A DNA stretch of 64,000 bases from Pseudoscleropodium purum (GCA_963969395.1 OZ017798.1:2108001-2172000), one strand, 5' to 3'; shown: positions 9,258-22,048, numbered from the stretch's first letter. Numbers and translations are program-made. The notes: generated by a model not told the origin, from the letters alone.

Positions 9258-12131
9258 TTAAGACTGAGGAAAACCAGTCAAACTTTGGTTGATGACTTCG
9301 ATTTGAGCAACAAGGATCTTGATCATACATTGTCGCGTATCCTTCCTAATCAAAGACTTCCACGCTGTTATAAGAGCGTCCGTGTGTTGCCATAATGGCA
9401 GTTCACTTTCATCAATTTTCCAACGCAAACCTCTTTCGCTATCCGATCTAGTGTAGAAGTTTTGAACGCTCTCATCTCTTGAAGTTGGACGGAAATACTG
9501 AATTAGCACAAAATTTGGTTTTTCAGGATTGCAATTGGGATTAGACAAAGCCCTTGCAATCCAAATTGGATGACTATCACCATCTGCTGGTCGAACCGCT
9601 ACGAAGTACCCTTCAAAGAGATCACGTTCCACCCTGAAAGATGGTTGTGGGCGACCACTCAAAGGCCCGACATATGCTTCATCTTCTCCAAACTCTTCGC
9701 GAACTTCACCTTCTTCATTTAGTTCATCTATTTGAGCTGCTCGAATTCGAGTTGTCGGCCAAAAACCATCCTTCAAAGAAGTAAATGCAGGTACTGGATC
9801 TTGTAGTGCTACCTTCACATCACGCCAGTAGTGTACCACATGTTCATAGCGCCTTCGACATTCACCACTGCTGTCCGCATTGCATAGGTTCTCCCAGTAT
9901 TTTATAAATCCAGATATACCTTTCACAATGTCTTCAACGCCCCTCATTGACTTCAATAAAATTAGTAATGGTACACCACGTGGTCACAAACTTTGTCCTT
10001 GAGCATCTTCTTTCCACAACTTAATGCCTCTACCACCTTCCCCTAACCAATCCCCATCAGTGCACAACAACTTGTATTTCATAACAGGACACCCTGTTGA
10101 ATCTAAATAGAACTTTACTTGTTGTGGTCTTGTGTGTCTAACGAGCATGTCAGCACCATCTACAAATGCACCAGCAATGAAATTCTTGAAATCAGGCACC
10201 TCTTCTATAAGGTGAGGAATAGTCGGAGTGGAATCCACATCCATAAATGATTTCATCAACGTTGGCACTGTAGGGAAGTTCTCTTTCTTTAGCTGCATAC
10301 TCCATCTTCCAAATAGTGCATCAATGTCATCATGCATATGACCAACAATCATGAAATTCACATATACTTCACGAAAGATCTTGTTTGCAACAAGTAGGGA
10401 CCAAAAACAAAATACATATCTGTTTTTGTTGTCTCCAATGGCATTATCCATCTGCATAATAAGAATAGGTGGCAATGGTGTCGCCGGAACTGAGGTTGTT
10501 GGGACTTCAGGAAGCGAACCTTTGCAAATCTCACTTCCCTTGAGCACCGCCTTAAACAAATTCGTGGACTTCGAATTCATAAACAACTCTCGAGACGACG
10601 CCTTTGGTGGCAATTCAAGATTTCGCAACAACTTTGCCACAGAGCCAATTGTATAATTTGAATCATGGGGAAAGAGATCCAATCCATAATGCGCATACCG
10701 CACATCACCATGGCCATGCGCAATCATTCCAGTGACCGATACAGGCAACTTCATCAAGCCATCAATGTCTTTACTCTTGTGTGAGAAAACCGGACAAGCA
10801 GTTTTAGAATGATCCATCTTGTCATGCATAATTGTAAGGCACTCGTGCGGAGAAGTTAGCAACCAGAAACGATTAATATAGTACAAGTCCTGGTGAGCAC
10901 GAGCAGTAGAGAGGTGATTGTCCAACCTCCGTTGCCACATCAAAGCACTGCTGGAACCAACAAGAGCACCCTTCCTGAGCTCTTTGTATTTGTTACAAGT
11001 AGCACATCGCGCGAAATTGTCCCCGGGCTTCTTGACTTCATACTCCGGAAACTTTGAAGACTTGATCTTACTTAAATTCGAAGTTGAAATATCCTTCAAT
11101 CCAAAAGCTGCATTAACATCATTGATTTCTTGCAACTTTTCCTTCCACTGAAAGGTAGAGGGAAGACACATGGAAACAACCCTCTCCCCAGACTTCATAG
11201 TTCGAGTACGATGTGGCATATGATCGGCTTCTTTCTCAAGGATACACTTCAATGAAACAACAGCTTGTTGAGTATGTTTCCTCGGTTTTGACATTCCTGT
11301 ATTACCATGTTCCATTGCTTCTCGATGATCTTTCACGTGTGTTTGGTAGCGAAAGAATGTGGATTGTGGAACTCCAGAAATATGCATCCAAGCTCGCATG
11401 TAGATAGGGACCTCTTCAACTGTGACCATCCTTTTCCCACGGGAATCGTAATGATATTGTCTGTGGACATCCAACTTCATGAAGGATCTATGCTTGAATG
11501 TGGAATTATGATACATGCGCTCACGGAAAGCCCGAATCTTCTCTCTAGGAAACGGTTGAACACAATTTCGACTACAACAAACTTTGCTAGACACTACATT
11601 GATGGATTGTTCTGTAAGCAAAGCCTTCGACTTCAGAGAGGTTTCACGAGGCGGGTTTCTTGACGTGCTTGAATACTGTCGTATCAATGTAAAAGAGTTT
11701 GAGTTCAAGGGTCTCACTCGGAGAGAGTTGTACCTATCTCGGACTTCGTGGTCATGAAAACTTGATCCTCGATAGTGAACGAGTTTAATAGGCCAAGCTA
11801 TGAGTGAATAAATTTTCTCTCTTGAGATATTGACATCGGAATGTGACTTGGAAATAAACACTGCTACATGAGTGTCACCAAGGGGACCATCTGCTCCGTT
11901 GACAAGGTCCGAATTTACATTATGGCAAGTACCTTCACCAACAAGTACTCCATCTTCATTGAATAGGGTGACACATTTCATGTTCCATAACGAACGCGGA
12001 AGCCCTTCGCAGTCTGGTAAGTCCTCCATCATTTCCTCATGAACATGGAACTCCTCATCTGATTCATCCATCTCCCCGACTGGCATGCCAGTCGAAGATA
12101 TATCACCAGAGTAAGACGAAGAACGGAACAA
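9258..12131 (-). pseudogene. Transposase-like protein with putative RNase H-fold DDE core, split by one in-frame TGA
   Basis: The frame opens with ATG at 12131, reads 715 codons to a TGA at 9984-9986 and continues in the same frame for another 242 codons to 9258. The N-terminus is acidic. A Cys motif (CCSRNC, residues 185-190) precedes an Arg-rich segment, and CATC (376-379) is another possible metal site. The core resembles the DUF7869-type domain of plant and protist transposon proteins: DKMD (437-440), MDNAIGDNKN (561-570) and GHMHDDIDALF (597-607) give plausible acidic catalytic positions. The part after the TGA looks like normal coding sequence, so the TGA is either a recent nonsense change (CGA to TGA) or, less likely, read through. 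I infer it mobilises the surrounding element; the family link is from memory of motifs. Confidence 0.7.
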
Positions 12132-12193
12132 GGAAAAGTGACTTGAAAGAATTTTACAATTTTAGGAGGAGTGCATTCAGTGAAGTAAAGAAA

Positions 12194-13352
12194 TGCATTT
12201 CAGCGCGGTTCGCGCTAAAATACAATTCCATAGAGAACAACACAAATAATACATACACATTCCAATAACATTGATTTTCATATTACTTTTACAGAGTTCG
12301 GTTAAAAAGTAATATCTACTGCCATATACTGGAATTTAGTAGAACACAAACCAAAAAGAAAATCACATGAATTTCTATCAATTTTCATTTTGAATTTGGA
12401 GGAAATGAAAATCATTTATCTATAAAACATTTGTCCACCACAACTATAGAGGACAATAGGGAAATAACAATCTCCCGTGCATCATAGTGAACTTAAATTT
12501 TGAATGAACTCTCCAGAATTTTGAATGGATTAATGAACAACCGTATGCATTTAGAGAGAATGCATGGAAGTGGAACAATGACATAGTACTGATTAAGTAA
12601 AAACACATGACGACTTTACACATCACACCTGTAGGCATCCAAATTTTTTGTATTAAACGAGTATAGTAGAATGCATTTCAACGCGAGTCGCGTTGAAGTG
12701 CAATTCAATGATCTTTTTCCGACGACAACGTGCATGAGAATGGAGGCCGTATTATATTCCATAATGAAGATCAATAACATCATTTTCGCTGTATTAGCTC
12801 TTAAGTAACATTATTTTCCAAATATGAATATGAATTCTTAGTCATCTTCGGACACTTCAGAATGCATGTAAATCTAGACATACATAAATGCACATCAGTG
12901 CGAGTCGCGCTAATGTGCATTTCATTCCACTACCATAAAACTCAATATCAAGACATATATTGGATTTCCCAAACATGACAACAAAATTGAGACACGGTAA
13001 TGCATTTCAGCGCGAGTCGCGCTGAAGTGCATTTCTAGTCCAAATCATGAAATATATTGCGTTTTATCAAGACTGGATTCTTGATCCATTTCAAAACAGA
13101 ATTCGTTGAATACACTTCAGCGCGACTCGCGCTAAACTGATATGCTGTTTTCTAAATTAGTGGCGAGCCTGACTTCATCTCTAATCTCGATTTACTTCAT
13201 TTAAAAATCAGGACTTGCACTTCAGCGCGAGTTGCACTGAAGTGCATTATGTAATCTAATTTCATAGTGGGAAGACTTATAGGAACGTGTAGAAATGAAA
13301 TTGAAAAAGACCCTGCTTGATTGCATTTCAGTGCGGCCCGAGCTAAACTGCA
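12194..13352. repeat. Seven 31-bp palindromes upstream of the transposase-like gene
   Basis: Copies lie at 12194-12224, 12672-12702, 12889-12919, 13001-13031, 13111-13141, 13216-13246 and 13322-13352. The ideal half-site is TGCATTTCAGCGCGA, then one central base, then its reverse complement; the copy at 13001 is nearly perfect. The last five are spaced 112, 110, 105 and 106 bp start to start, with unique AT-rich DNA between. They occupy the first ~1.2 kb upstream of the start codon at 12131, where promoter, leader or leader introns would lie. The role is unknown. Confidence 0.9.
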
Positions 13353-16300
13353 AGTAAGAGAATTACTCATATATCACTTCCGATTTGGCACTTCGACACC
13401 GTAAATTTCAAACGTGTAAACCTTCTATTTTTAGTAATTCCAAAATTTAAGGAAAATTCCCATCGGACAATAACATTCTCTGACCATTTGCAATCTTAGA
13501 TCAAGCTTCGAAATTGAAAATTCTTTGCAATGCAATTGATAGAACATGGAAAGCGTATATGACAAGTGAAGACATGTGCACTGTAATTGTAGGGAGAGGA
13601 GTGACAGATGACATAAACCTCGTCTATGCTAAATAAGTTACGAAAACTTCTATACTGACGAAGAAGGTGGAGTGCATTACAGGCGAAGGTGTGTGATGCA
13701 GTGCTTCCTCGTTGAAGGTGGCCGACGAAAATAACGTGATAGTAATACAGAGACAATTCAGAGCTTCTAAACTTCTCCACTAAACCAAACAACGCAAGGG
13801 AAAGATGCACACGAACTATGCAATACTCATTGAAGTCCTTTTAGTGGAGGGAAAAGGTAGAAGGAGATGTCTGCAGCTGGGTTAGCGACGCACATTGTAC
13901 ATCCTGGCGGGAACGAAAGGGCGCCAACCGTATCCAAGATTTTGAACACATTCCTTCTAAATTCAGATGTCCCGAGATTCCTCATGCCTATGACAACTGT
14001 ACATTGTAAAGCGTCTTCTAATTCTAGATTAAACCACAGTCCCCACAATTGGTAGTGGGTGAGCTGCCTTTCCAAGATTTTGATTATTAATGCTCGTTGA
14101 CTTCTAGCAAGTGATGTGTCTTTTTGTCATTGGGACATTGTCCACAATGGAAGGTGCAATTGCAATGCATACAGTGCGTTTTTTTATTTTCGTTTTTTAG
14201 CACTCTGACTAAAATGACTAAAGGGTGTTATTAGCAAGATAACTATCAATTTGATTCTCCAAGTACGATGCCCTTACCGTATTTTGTCTTACATGGACTA
14301 CTTAAAAAACACATACTAAAAACTTTTCATTATTTATAGAGGAATGGAACTTTGTTGCAAAGATTTTGGAGTTCTTTTCGAAGTTGGAATTACTGTTTTT
14401 TTCTTATATTGAGTACGATTGCGGAGATCCCTTCTCCAGGTCTTCTGGTTTCATTTCTCCTGAAATGCAGAAGTCGCGATATTAGTTTGTAGTACTGGAA
14501 CTCCTCATTTCAACATTTATCCACATAATGGATAGAGAATAACACATTATCACATATCACTTGTCCATAACTCTATTTTCATCCAGAGTTCAGTGATTTC
14601 ATCCACATTTTTTTTAAATTCGAAATTTTCTGACGATTTCATCCAAAATTTTACTAATTGTTTTTGATAGGCTTGGTGTAGAGAAAATAATTTTGGTGCA
14701 ATTTCGCTCCAAATCGCCAGAAAAAAGAACTATGCCCATTCAGCCTATAGTAAATTAGTACTCTGCGGTAAGGAATATGACTTCGAATTTTTTTCAAAAT
14801 AGATCGATTTTAAGGTTATGTTTTCTTGAAGATCATATTTTGCATTACAATTTAGGGTTTCATAGATCTTAATAATAATATCTATAACAATGTTGAATGA
14901 GGTCAATTTCAAATGGTACCAAAAAATAGGGAGTAATTGTTTCATATACTTGAAATGTTCACATATAAAAAAAAAGATATTGCATGCACCACCACATTGC
15001 ATCAAGTTCTACATTTATGTATTAAGTGAGTACAATTCTTGAATTCCTCATTCTATTTTTGTGGAAGGTTGAAAATGAATTGGTGTAATAGAATAGGAGA
15101 ACACTGATTCGTTGCACTTTAGATGTTTGCGTGCCCCTACAAAATAAAATTCACTACCACATGCAAGAGACAATTCTTTCATCAAGTTCTACATTCATTT
15201 TCTATTGCAATCTATGAGATTTTCATTTCAATCTTTCAAAAGGTCAACATTATATGGGTGCCAAAAAAATTGGAGAGTTCTTGTTTGTTCTACTTTAGAC
15301 TTTCATTTGTTTCAGAATATTGGAATGCACTGCCACATGCAGGAAAAGAGGAAATTTGTACCTACTGTTGATCCGTACAATTTTCTGTTTAGGATGATGT
15401 AAATGAAATTGAAATTGAAGACATGAAAAATTTGTATGATTTACCTTCCCTGTTTATTAGGTTAGTTTTATTCATGAAATTTTATATTTTCACATTCTTA
15501 TTTTCTCAAATGTAGTTGGCGCTAGGTTTGCTACACAATATGTATATTACTTTCATCACTTTTGCATGTAACATAATGTAGATGAAAAATGTATGTCTAA
15601 TTCTTATATGAAAATATTGACATCCTCATATATTACATTTGCAATTGCAATATACATAGACATTGCACTTGAAAGCAATTAAAGAAAACTATTGTATCAT
15701 AATTTAAAGCGCAAAATCCTTTGCAACGATGAAAACATTGAAATAAAAAAAATTAATGAAGCAAAAATGTAAGTACAAGCTTCTCTTTTGAATATGTAGA
15801 AGAACACTTTTAGTTTCAAGGAATTCTTGCATGAAACATTATTACTTAATTAATTTCTTCCTCCATAACCTATGGGGACACAATATTAAAGATTCAAAAT
15901 GTAAATTTCTCAAATTGCAAAGACTTTGTTGTTCCTTTCAAAATTCCAAAACTTGAACTGAAATTTCAAATTCTTGGCACTTGCTATGCTTTGCATTTCT
16001 CATTAAAATTGTACTAAAAAACTTTTATATTATACAAAGTGTTGCCCACAAAATTCAATATATCTTTAAATTCTTTGAATAAAAGTGCTCATCCATTACA
16101 ATTAAGCTTTGATGACTGAAGATTTAGGGTTCAATGTTTGACATGAATTTAAAAAATATGTTGCAAAATTTATCAAAGTTCAAATATCATAGTTTGAACA
16201 TCAATGCCAATATATGAATAGTTCTTTCTTGATGGAGATCAAAAGGACTAATTCATCAAAATGGAAGGCTTCAGACCATATGTTAAGACATGGTATATAA

Positions 16301-17945
16301 TACATGGAATTTAAAAGGTCATATGTGTTTATAGTTATACTCTTGAATGCAATGAAGGCATTCAGGGTATTGGGCACAAAAAAAGTGCTATTCATCATTA
16401 GAATTTGAAATTATCTAAGTCACTGGGTTTAGGAAAGCAATCATTAATAAGAGCATTGACTAAGTGCCCCATTAAATGCACAACACTCACAGTACAAAAT
16501 AGGCACTCACATGTTAACTCGCATTTACAAACTTTGCGTGATCCATTTGCACCTTGAATTGTTTATTGCAAATACGAAGTTCATATTATAGTGGATTTCG
16601 AGATCATTACGCGTTGCAACATTCAAAGTTTCTGCATACTCATGGTGGATGTGTAGTCAAATGTAAATTGCAACGTTCTGCAAGTGAATTCCTATTTAAT
16701 CAATTCAATTTCAAGAGGAAGTCTTTAATAATTTATCTACTAAATTTGTTGCTAGTTTATTTACAATGTATAGTATGAGTAACGAATTGAAACAATTTTT
16801 ATCAAAATTGCTTTAGAAACTCTTCAGTTCGGACAGTTTAGGGACTAATAAATTCAACATTACAATCAGCAAGCTTTTTGCCTCACTTGCTATGCTTTGT
16901 CCATGAAGGTTTCCAAAAATTTCATGGAACATACTGTATATTATTTACAATAAGATGGGTACTTCAAACAAAATCTATAAAAGATGCATGCAATAGAAAA
17001 TACTACACAAGTTCCAGGGCAAATTAAAAATTATAAAAATAGGAATGCTACTTTTTTGTTAAATTGACAATGCGTGTGCCCATGATTATGCAATGTTACG
17101 CTAGCGAAGAGATTGTTATACTCATTAATTTGATTGTTGGCCAAATTATTTTGCCAATAATAAGGTCACCAATTAAGAAGACATGTCAAGTGGCTTCTCT
17201 CCATATCTGCCAATAGAATAATCCAATGTTTTAAGTATTCAGTATATAAATGTATTTACCTTGATATGAAGTCAACTAAGATCCAACTTTTCCGTGAAGT
17301 ACTTTCATTTTCAACTTGATTAAATTATGAAGGATAACCAGAACTTATATATTATGGCATTATTGTTTTTTTTGAGTCTATGTGGTGTACGTAAGCAAAT
17401 TAAAATTGGTTTCAAACATTTGAAGCATATTTGTAAAGAAATGAACACTTATTTTACTCATGTTCATGTAGTATTGTAGATGGAGAGCAGTTTCGTTATT
17501 GCAAATTTAAATAAAGACCTTCCTTACTGCCCAAATATAAATAAATAGTTCTAAAATTGATTATAATACTAGTGCACTTCTAGCCATTCATGAACTTCTA
17601 CGAAACCAATTGCTGAACTAGATAAATAGAATTGCAATAATCCATTTTTGAATATTTTCCATAAATAATAATGGGATCTTTGTCACCAATAATATTTGGG
17701 TTCTTTGCTCTTTTATGTACTTGGAGCATAAACAAAATATTTTTTCACACTACCATGTTGAATTCTAAACGACCTGAAATCTTTCAAACAATTTCTAATA
17801 AACTATTAAAGAAATAGAAGAAGGGTGTGGTTCACCATTTCTACAAAGTGTTAGATACAATGTCAAATACTCTTTGAAAAAAAAAAAAGGAATGAAAGAG
17901 GTACAATCTCTTTGCAACAATCACCTTAAACTCACAACAAGAATA
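13353..17945. other. AT-rich interior of the 18.6-kb element, no recognised gene
   Basis: No palindrome copy and no convincing gene. One minus-strand ORF at 13827-14075 (82 codons, somewhat richer in G+C than its surroundings) could be an upstream exon of the leftward gene, but it has no recognisable domain. The remainder may include older nested insertions. Confidence 0.5.
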
Positions 17946-18242
17946 TTAACTCCTAAATGCCCAAGGCCTATTTTGAGCCTTTAGAAATTTTCTCTAAATT
18001 GAACAAAAAGTCAACATTTTGATAAGTTGTATCAACTTTTTTTGAATTGTAATTGTTCAAATTCAAACTAGACATGTTAGAGATCACATAGAAAGAAAAA
18101 ATACAACAATATTACTTATAAGTTGGAAGATTATAACATTTGACCATGAGGGTGTTAAAACTATGAAAAATTTTCAATTCACTTTTCACAAGTCAAACCT
18201 AAGAAGTTAGTGACAAAAAAACTATGAGGTTTAAGGACCTAA
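17946..18242. mobile_element. 297-bp TIR element of the TTAACYCCTAAATG family, copy 1
   Basis: It starts TTAACTCCTAAATGCCCAAG and ends in an imperfect inverted version (GGACCTAA). It aligns along its full length with 51356-51652 in the palindrome spacer, also 297 bp. Non-coding. No target duplication is evident. Confidence 0.65.
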
Positions 18243-18279
18243 CATGAATAACCCCAATCAATTTATGGCATAGCCCAAT

Positions 18280-18300
18280 CCCTAAACCCTAAACCCTAAA
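18280..18300 (+). promoter_or_regulatory. Telomere-type repeat (CCCTAAA x3), possible telo-box
   Basis: Three exact CCCTAAA units. In plants AAACCCTA telo-boxes are common in promoters of growth-related genes. A G-box core CACGTG lies at 18347-18352, just downstream. It may mark the promoter of the rightward gene block at 20606, or be a chance interstitial telomeric motif. Confidence 0.45.
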
Positions 18301-19374
18301 ACCGCACAGCCCAATCCCCCCCAAACCGCAGCTAGTGGTGCCTTGCCACGTGGCCAGGCGGATGGTGGGTGGCGGGGCGGATGGTGAGCATGTGCGCTGG
18401 CTCATTGCAGTAGGGTTTTTGTGCACCCATCGTCTTTGCGAATCCCGTGTTTGTCGGCGTGGCATGATTCTTGCGCTTCTGTATTGCCGCCCTTGTGTGT
18501 TTATGTGTTGGTGTAGTTGAGGCGCGCAACGATTGAAGGTCTCGATTGTCGTTGCGGTTTGTGTCACCTAGTTTTCGAAGGTGGAGCACTGGCTTGGAGG
18601 TTCAGTGGCTGGCTCTGGAGTGCGCGCGGTGTTTTTCAGGTTGGTTCCTTCTCCTTCTGCTGATTGTTCAAATTGTTATTGTATACTTCTCAGACTTTGT
18701 GTTTGTGCTTTAGATCATGCTTGTGTTTAGTGTTTTAGGTTTTGTGTTGAATGGATTTGCAGCTCATTTGTGTTCTTCTATAGGGTTTCAGAGTTTGGCT
18801 TGTCCTCATTCAAAGTTGTAGCTTGAATTCTGTTTCCTTCGTGATGCAGGTTCGATAGGAGAACAAGGAGTGACTTCCAAGTTTGAAAATTTCGGCCGTG
18901 AAGAACTGAACGAAAGGTATGCACGGTAGTTTCTTTTGGTGAATTCTATTGTACTTTGTGGAAGATGTTCACGATGGCTTCGCATCAGGGTGATCAAGAG
19001 TTGTGGAAGTTTCCGTGAGAGCCTTGATGTTGTGCTCATTTCTCTTACTGTAATGTTGCTGGCTCTTAGTGCTTGTTCATGTGTGACCTGTGTAGTTCTG
19101 TAGAGTAAATCTCCAGTGCAAATCTCTAGTGCAAATCCGAACTTTCATTCCAAGTACTTGTTGTCATCCGTTTTTTTTTCCCTTCTGCAGTATGATTTGC
19201 AATGCTTCTCTGTAGTTACAGTGTTGGTGTTGACTTTTTAGATAGAGAAGTAAGCATTCTGATAGAAGTAGTAACCCTAGCCCTAAACCTTCAGATGAAT
19301 ATGGGCAAACCCTAAAATGAAAGCAATGAAAGAGGAATTTACCAAATCTGAATCCATTTTGAATCCTAGCATTT
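18301..19374 (+). promoter_or_regulatory. GC-richer leader or promoter region ahead of the rightward genes
   Basis: This stretch is richer in G+C and T than the flanking AT-rich DNA and has splice-acceptor-like sites (TGATGCAGGTTCG near 18842) and donor-like sites. No protein domain is recognised. I interpret it as promoter and 5' untranslated exon and intron sequence for the gene starting at 20606; this is inference from position and composition. Confidence 0.35.
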
Positions 19375-20524
19375 GTCATTTCAGCGCGGCTCGCGTTGAA
19401 ACGACACATGCTCCACTATTAACTAACGTCGCAGACGTTAGTTTATAAACTTAACTGGAACTCACGAACAGCGGTTGCACAGATATGACATGCTGTATAT
19501 AAGATGCACGACAGTTCAGCGCGAGTCGCGCTAAACTGTCAATCATCGATACCAGGGCATCCAGGGTTGACGAATCTCAACGTCTGCCCTAAAATAGCGT
19601 CCGTTTTCCGGACGTACGGACGTCTGAACGTACGGACGTAGCGTCCCGATCGTCGTTGGAAAGTGGATGGGCAGGGCGGGGCGGACAGGCAGCCTGACCG
19701 CCCGAGGCGGACGCCCAGATCGTGCGGACCAGATCAGTCCGCGCGTCTATCGGACGATCGTAATCGGGCGGACGGACAAGCGGACGGACGGGCAGACAGG
19801 CGGACGCCGGGACCGCGAATGTCAACGGATGCTGCGGACACAGCGTCCGCGTCCGGACGTCCTGTCAACCCTGAGGGCATCCCAGAGAACAGAGATTCAG
19901 ACAGTAGTAAAAAACTAAACAGTAAGGCAGTTTAGCGCGACTCGCTCTAAACTGTCAATCATCACCATTCCTACGACATAATATATTCATAAAACTCATT
20001 CCATTTCCTATCAAATTCTCTAGAAATAGAATATGACGAATTCTTAATTGTGCACTAAACGCATTACATTACCAATTCATTTCTCAGGTAGAAGAACAGA
20101 AATGATTCCAAGAAATACATTACTATAGAAGTCCATCCGCATACAAATAGGATACAATTCAGAGCGAGCTGCTTTGAAACGACATTCTATGATCTTAAAA
20201 GCAAAGCAAAGGAAGTTTCAGAAACCAAATAATAAACAACGATAACGACGTATAAAGTAGTTCAGTGCGAGTCGCACTAATATGCAATTGGAGAAAATGA
20301 TGAAAAGTTATTCTACCAGATGAAATTACTCTTAGTGTCACCAAAAACAAATATGAATCTAACAGTCGCCGCCACAGAAAACAGTGGTTGAATAAGAGAC
20401 TCAAAAATATGTACGTAAATTCATCCACTATAAAATTTCTATAATATTTACAAAAAGTCTATAACAATAAGACCATAATGGAACGCTATAAATGTCATTT
20501 CAACACGAGTTGCGCTGAAATGCA
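19375..20524. repeat. Six 31-bp palindromes upstream of the rightward gene
   Basis: Copies lie at 19375-19405, 19510-19540, 19926-19956, 20153-20183, 20256-20286 and 20494-20524. In the 19510 copy the outer arms are GACAGTT and AACTGTC rather than TGCATTT and AAATGCA, yet still complementary. In the 20256 copy the inner arms are CAGTGCGA and TCGCACTA. The cluster ends 81 bp before the ATG at 20606, mirroring the cluster ahead of the leftward gene. Confidence 0.88.
19562..19873. mobile_element. GC-rich hAT-type MITE, copy B (312 bp), nested in the large element
   Basis: The ends are CAGGGTTGACG and GTCAACCCTG, flanked by a perfect 8-bp target duplication AGGGCATC (19554-19561 and 19874-19881). 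The interior is dense in CGGAC/GTCCG. Its left end closely matches the inverted right end of copy A. It inserted 22 bp beyond one palindrome copy. Short ORFs within it are compositional. Confidence 0.88.
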
Positions 20525-20605
20525 TCATTATTTTCAAGAATTGCAGAGACTTCGGTTTGTGTTTTGCCGGTCTGACTGAAGCCCAGAATTTTCTTACGCT
20601 GTAGT

Positions 20606-22048
20606 ATGGAAAACCAATTGGAGGCGCTCGAGATGTACTTCAAGAGATCTGATTTGCAGTTCTTAGATGACGACAAGACTGCTGAAGACCACTTGATTGA
20701 AGGGGAGTACTGGGTCTTCAAAGATCCAGAAGAAGTAGAAGCATGGAGTTTATTCATGATTCCTTTCATCAACCAGTTCTTCTTTTCCTACAAATTCAAG
20801 AAATCGCAGTGCTTTCTACAACTCTCTTTCCACGAGAAGATCAAAGACATCGAGGCTGACGCCCACCCAATGATCACAATCAAGTGCATGACAACGATAC
20901 TCGGCAAGTCAAGAAGGGACCAATACCACTTTGCTATCTGCCTTGACTCGGTATTAATTCCCTTCAACTTAAGTCCATTCCTGAGCAGCCTCGAGCCAAC
21001 TCCATACCGAGACGAAGTGAAAGAGCTCAAGAAGAAATTGGACAATGACGAGTGGAAGAACGCGAACAGAACTCCGTTGTCCTGGAAAAAGTTGTGTAGC
21101 AAAGTCCGGCTCCTATTCAACGACTTCTACATGCTGAAGGGGAAGATGGAAAAGCAGAATGAAATGAACCAACCACGCACTGTATCAAGGGAGATAATGA
21201 ACCAAGGCGTAAGTCAAGGTTCAAAACTGAACGTGGGTCAACAGTCAGGTACCAGCCGGGGGTAGAGGAAAAGTGTACAGAAAACTCCACAGAAGAAAGG
21301 CAAGAAGGATGCTCCATCTTCATCAGAACGGAAACCGGTCACTCGGGACTCTGAAGTGTCCGAGGTCGCTGAAGGGAGCTATGTGGACGAGATGTCCAAT
21401 GTTCCTCACTCACGGGCAATAGAGAAGAAACCTAACTATGAGCAAGTGAGCCAGGTCTATAAGAAATATTGGACGACCTGCGAGGACGCATACATCTTCA
21501 AGGTTGGGGAGAAGAAAGTGATTGACGTCTCCCAATTGGTAGATCCACCGGCAACTTTCAATATACGCTCCAAGCAGGACAACATTGTCGAAGATATGGT
21601 CAATTATCTGCTCAATATCCCCGACAAAAGCACGAAGCAGACACTTTGCGTTATGCCTGTTGGGCACGACATAATGCCCAAGAACTGGGAGGATATTGAG
21701 AATGGCGAATTCTATATTATAAACGGACAGCACAGTGTTGCAGCTAGCAGATTTATGCTGGACGAGAGAAACAAGGTGAACAAGGAAGAAATAGAGCACT
21801 TCCGCAGGTGGAACTACTTCGTTGTTTGGTCGAAGGATGCGGAGACGCTCAGATGTATCTCTGCCTACTACAATCGAACCAATCACTTTGTGGCAGTGCA
21901 GCCGTTGTGGGCGACTAATATTTTAGAAGCTCGATCGGTATGGGAGGCAATGGGAAGACCGAAGAATCCCACTCCGGCAAAATCTGTGGGAGTTGTTACC
22001 ATCAGTCGGCGAACAGTTGAGAACAAGAAGAACCGCGAAAATTTCCAA
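20606..22048 (+). pseudogene. Rightward element gene, exon 1: ParB/sulfiredoxin-like GQH domain, one in-frame TAG
   Basis: The frame runs from ATG 20606 for 219 codons to a TAG at 21263-21265, then continues in the same frame to a splice donor (CAA|GTATGC) at 22048. The first part has no recognised domain and ends in a polar, basic linker. The second part has YIINGQHSVAASRF (21713-21754), resembling the G-x-H-R/S motif of ParB/Srx-like folds, preceded by the expected strand-helix spacing. That fold acts as a nuclease or CTPase in some proteins and binds nucleotide in others; the Arg usually after His is Ser here, so activity is doubtful. The TAG is one transition from CAG or TGG and looks like a nonsense mutation. 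An upstream exon cannot be excluded. Confidence 0.6.

Noticed and set aside
12889..13352. CRISPR-like appearance: regularly spaced ~31-bp palindromic repeats with unique spacers
   Set aside because: Repeats are diverged from one another, spacers are ~75-80 bp, there are no cas genes and this is a plant nuclear context.
18289..18589. Short minus- and plus-strand ORFs near the telomere-like motif
   Set aside because: No domain or conservation; the region looks like promoter or leader sequence.
19589..19935. ORFs through the GC-rich MITEs (also near 7164-7508 and 51682-52050)
   Set aside because: They span element ends and have Arg/Asp/Pro-rich composition produced by CGGAC repeats.
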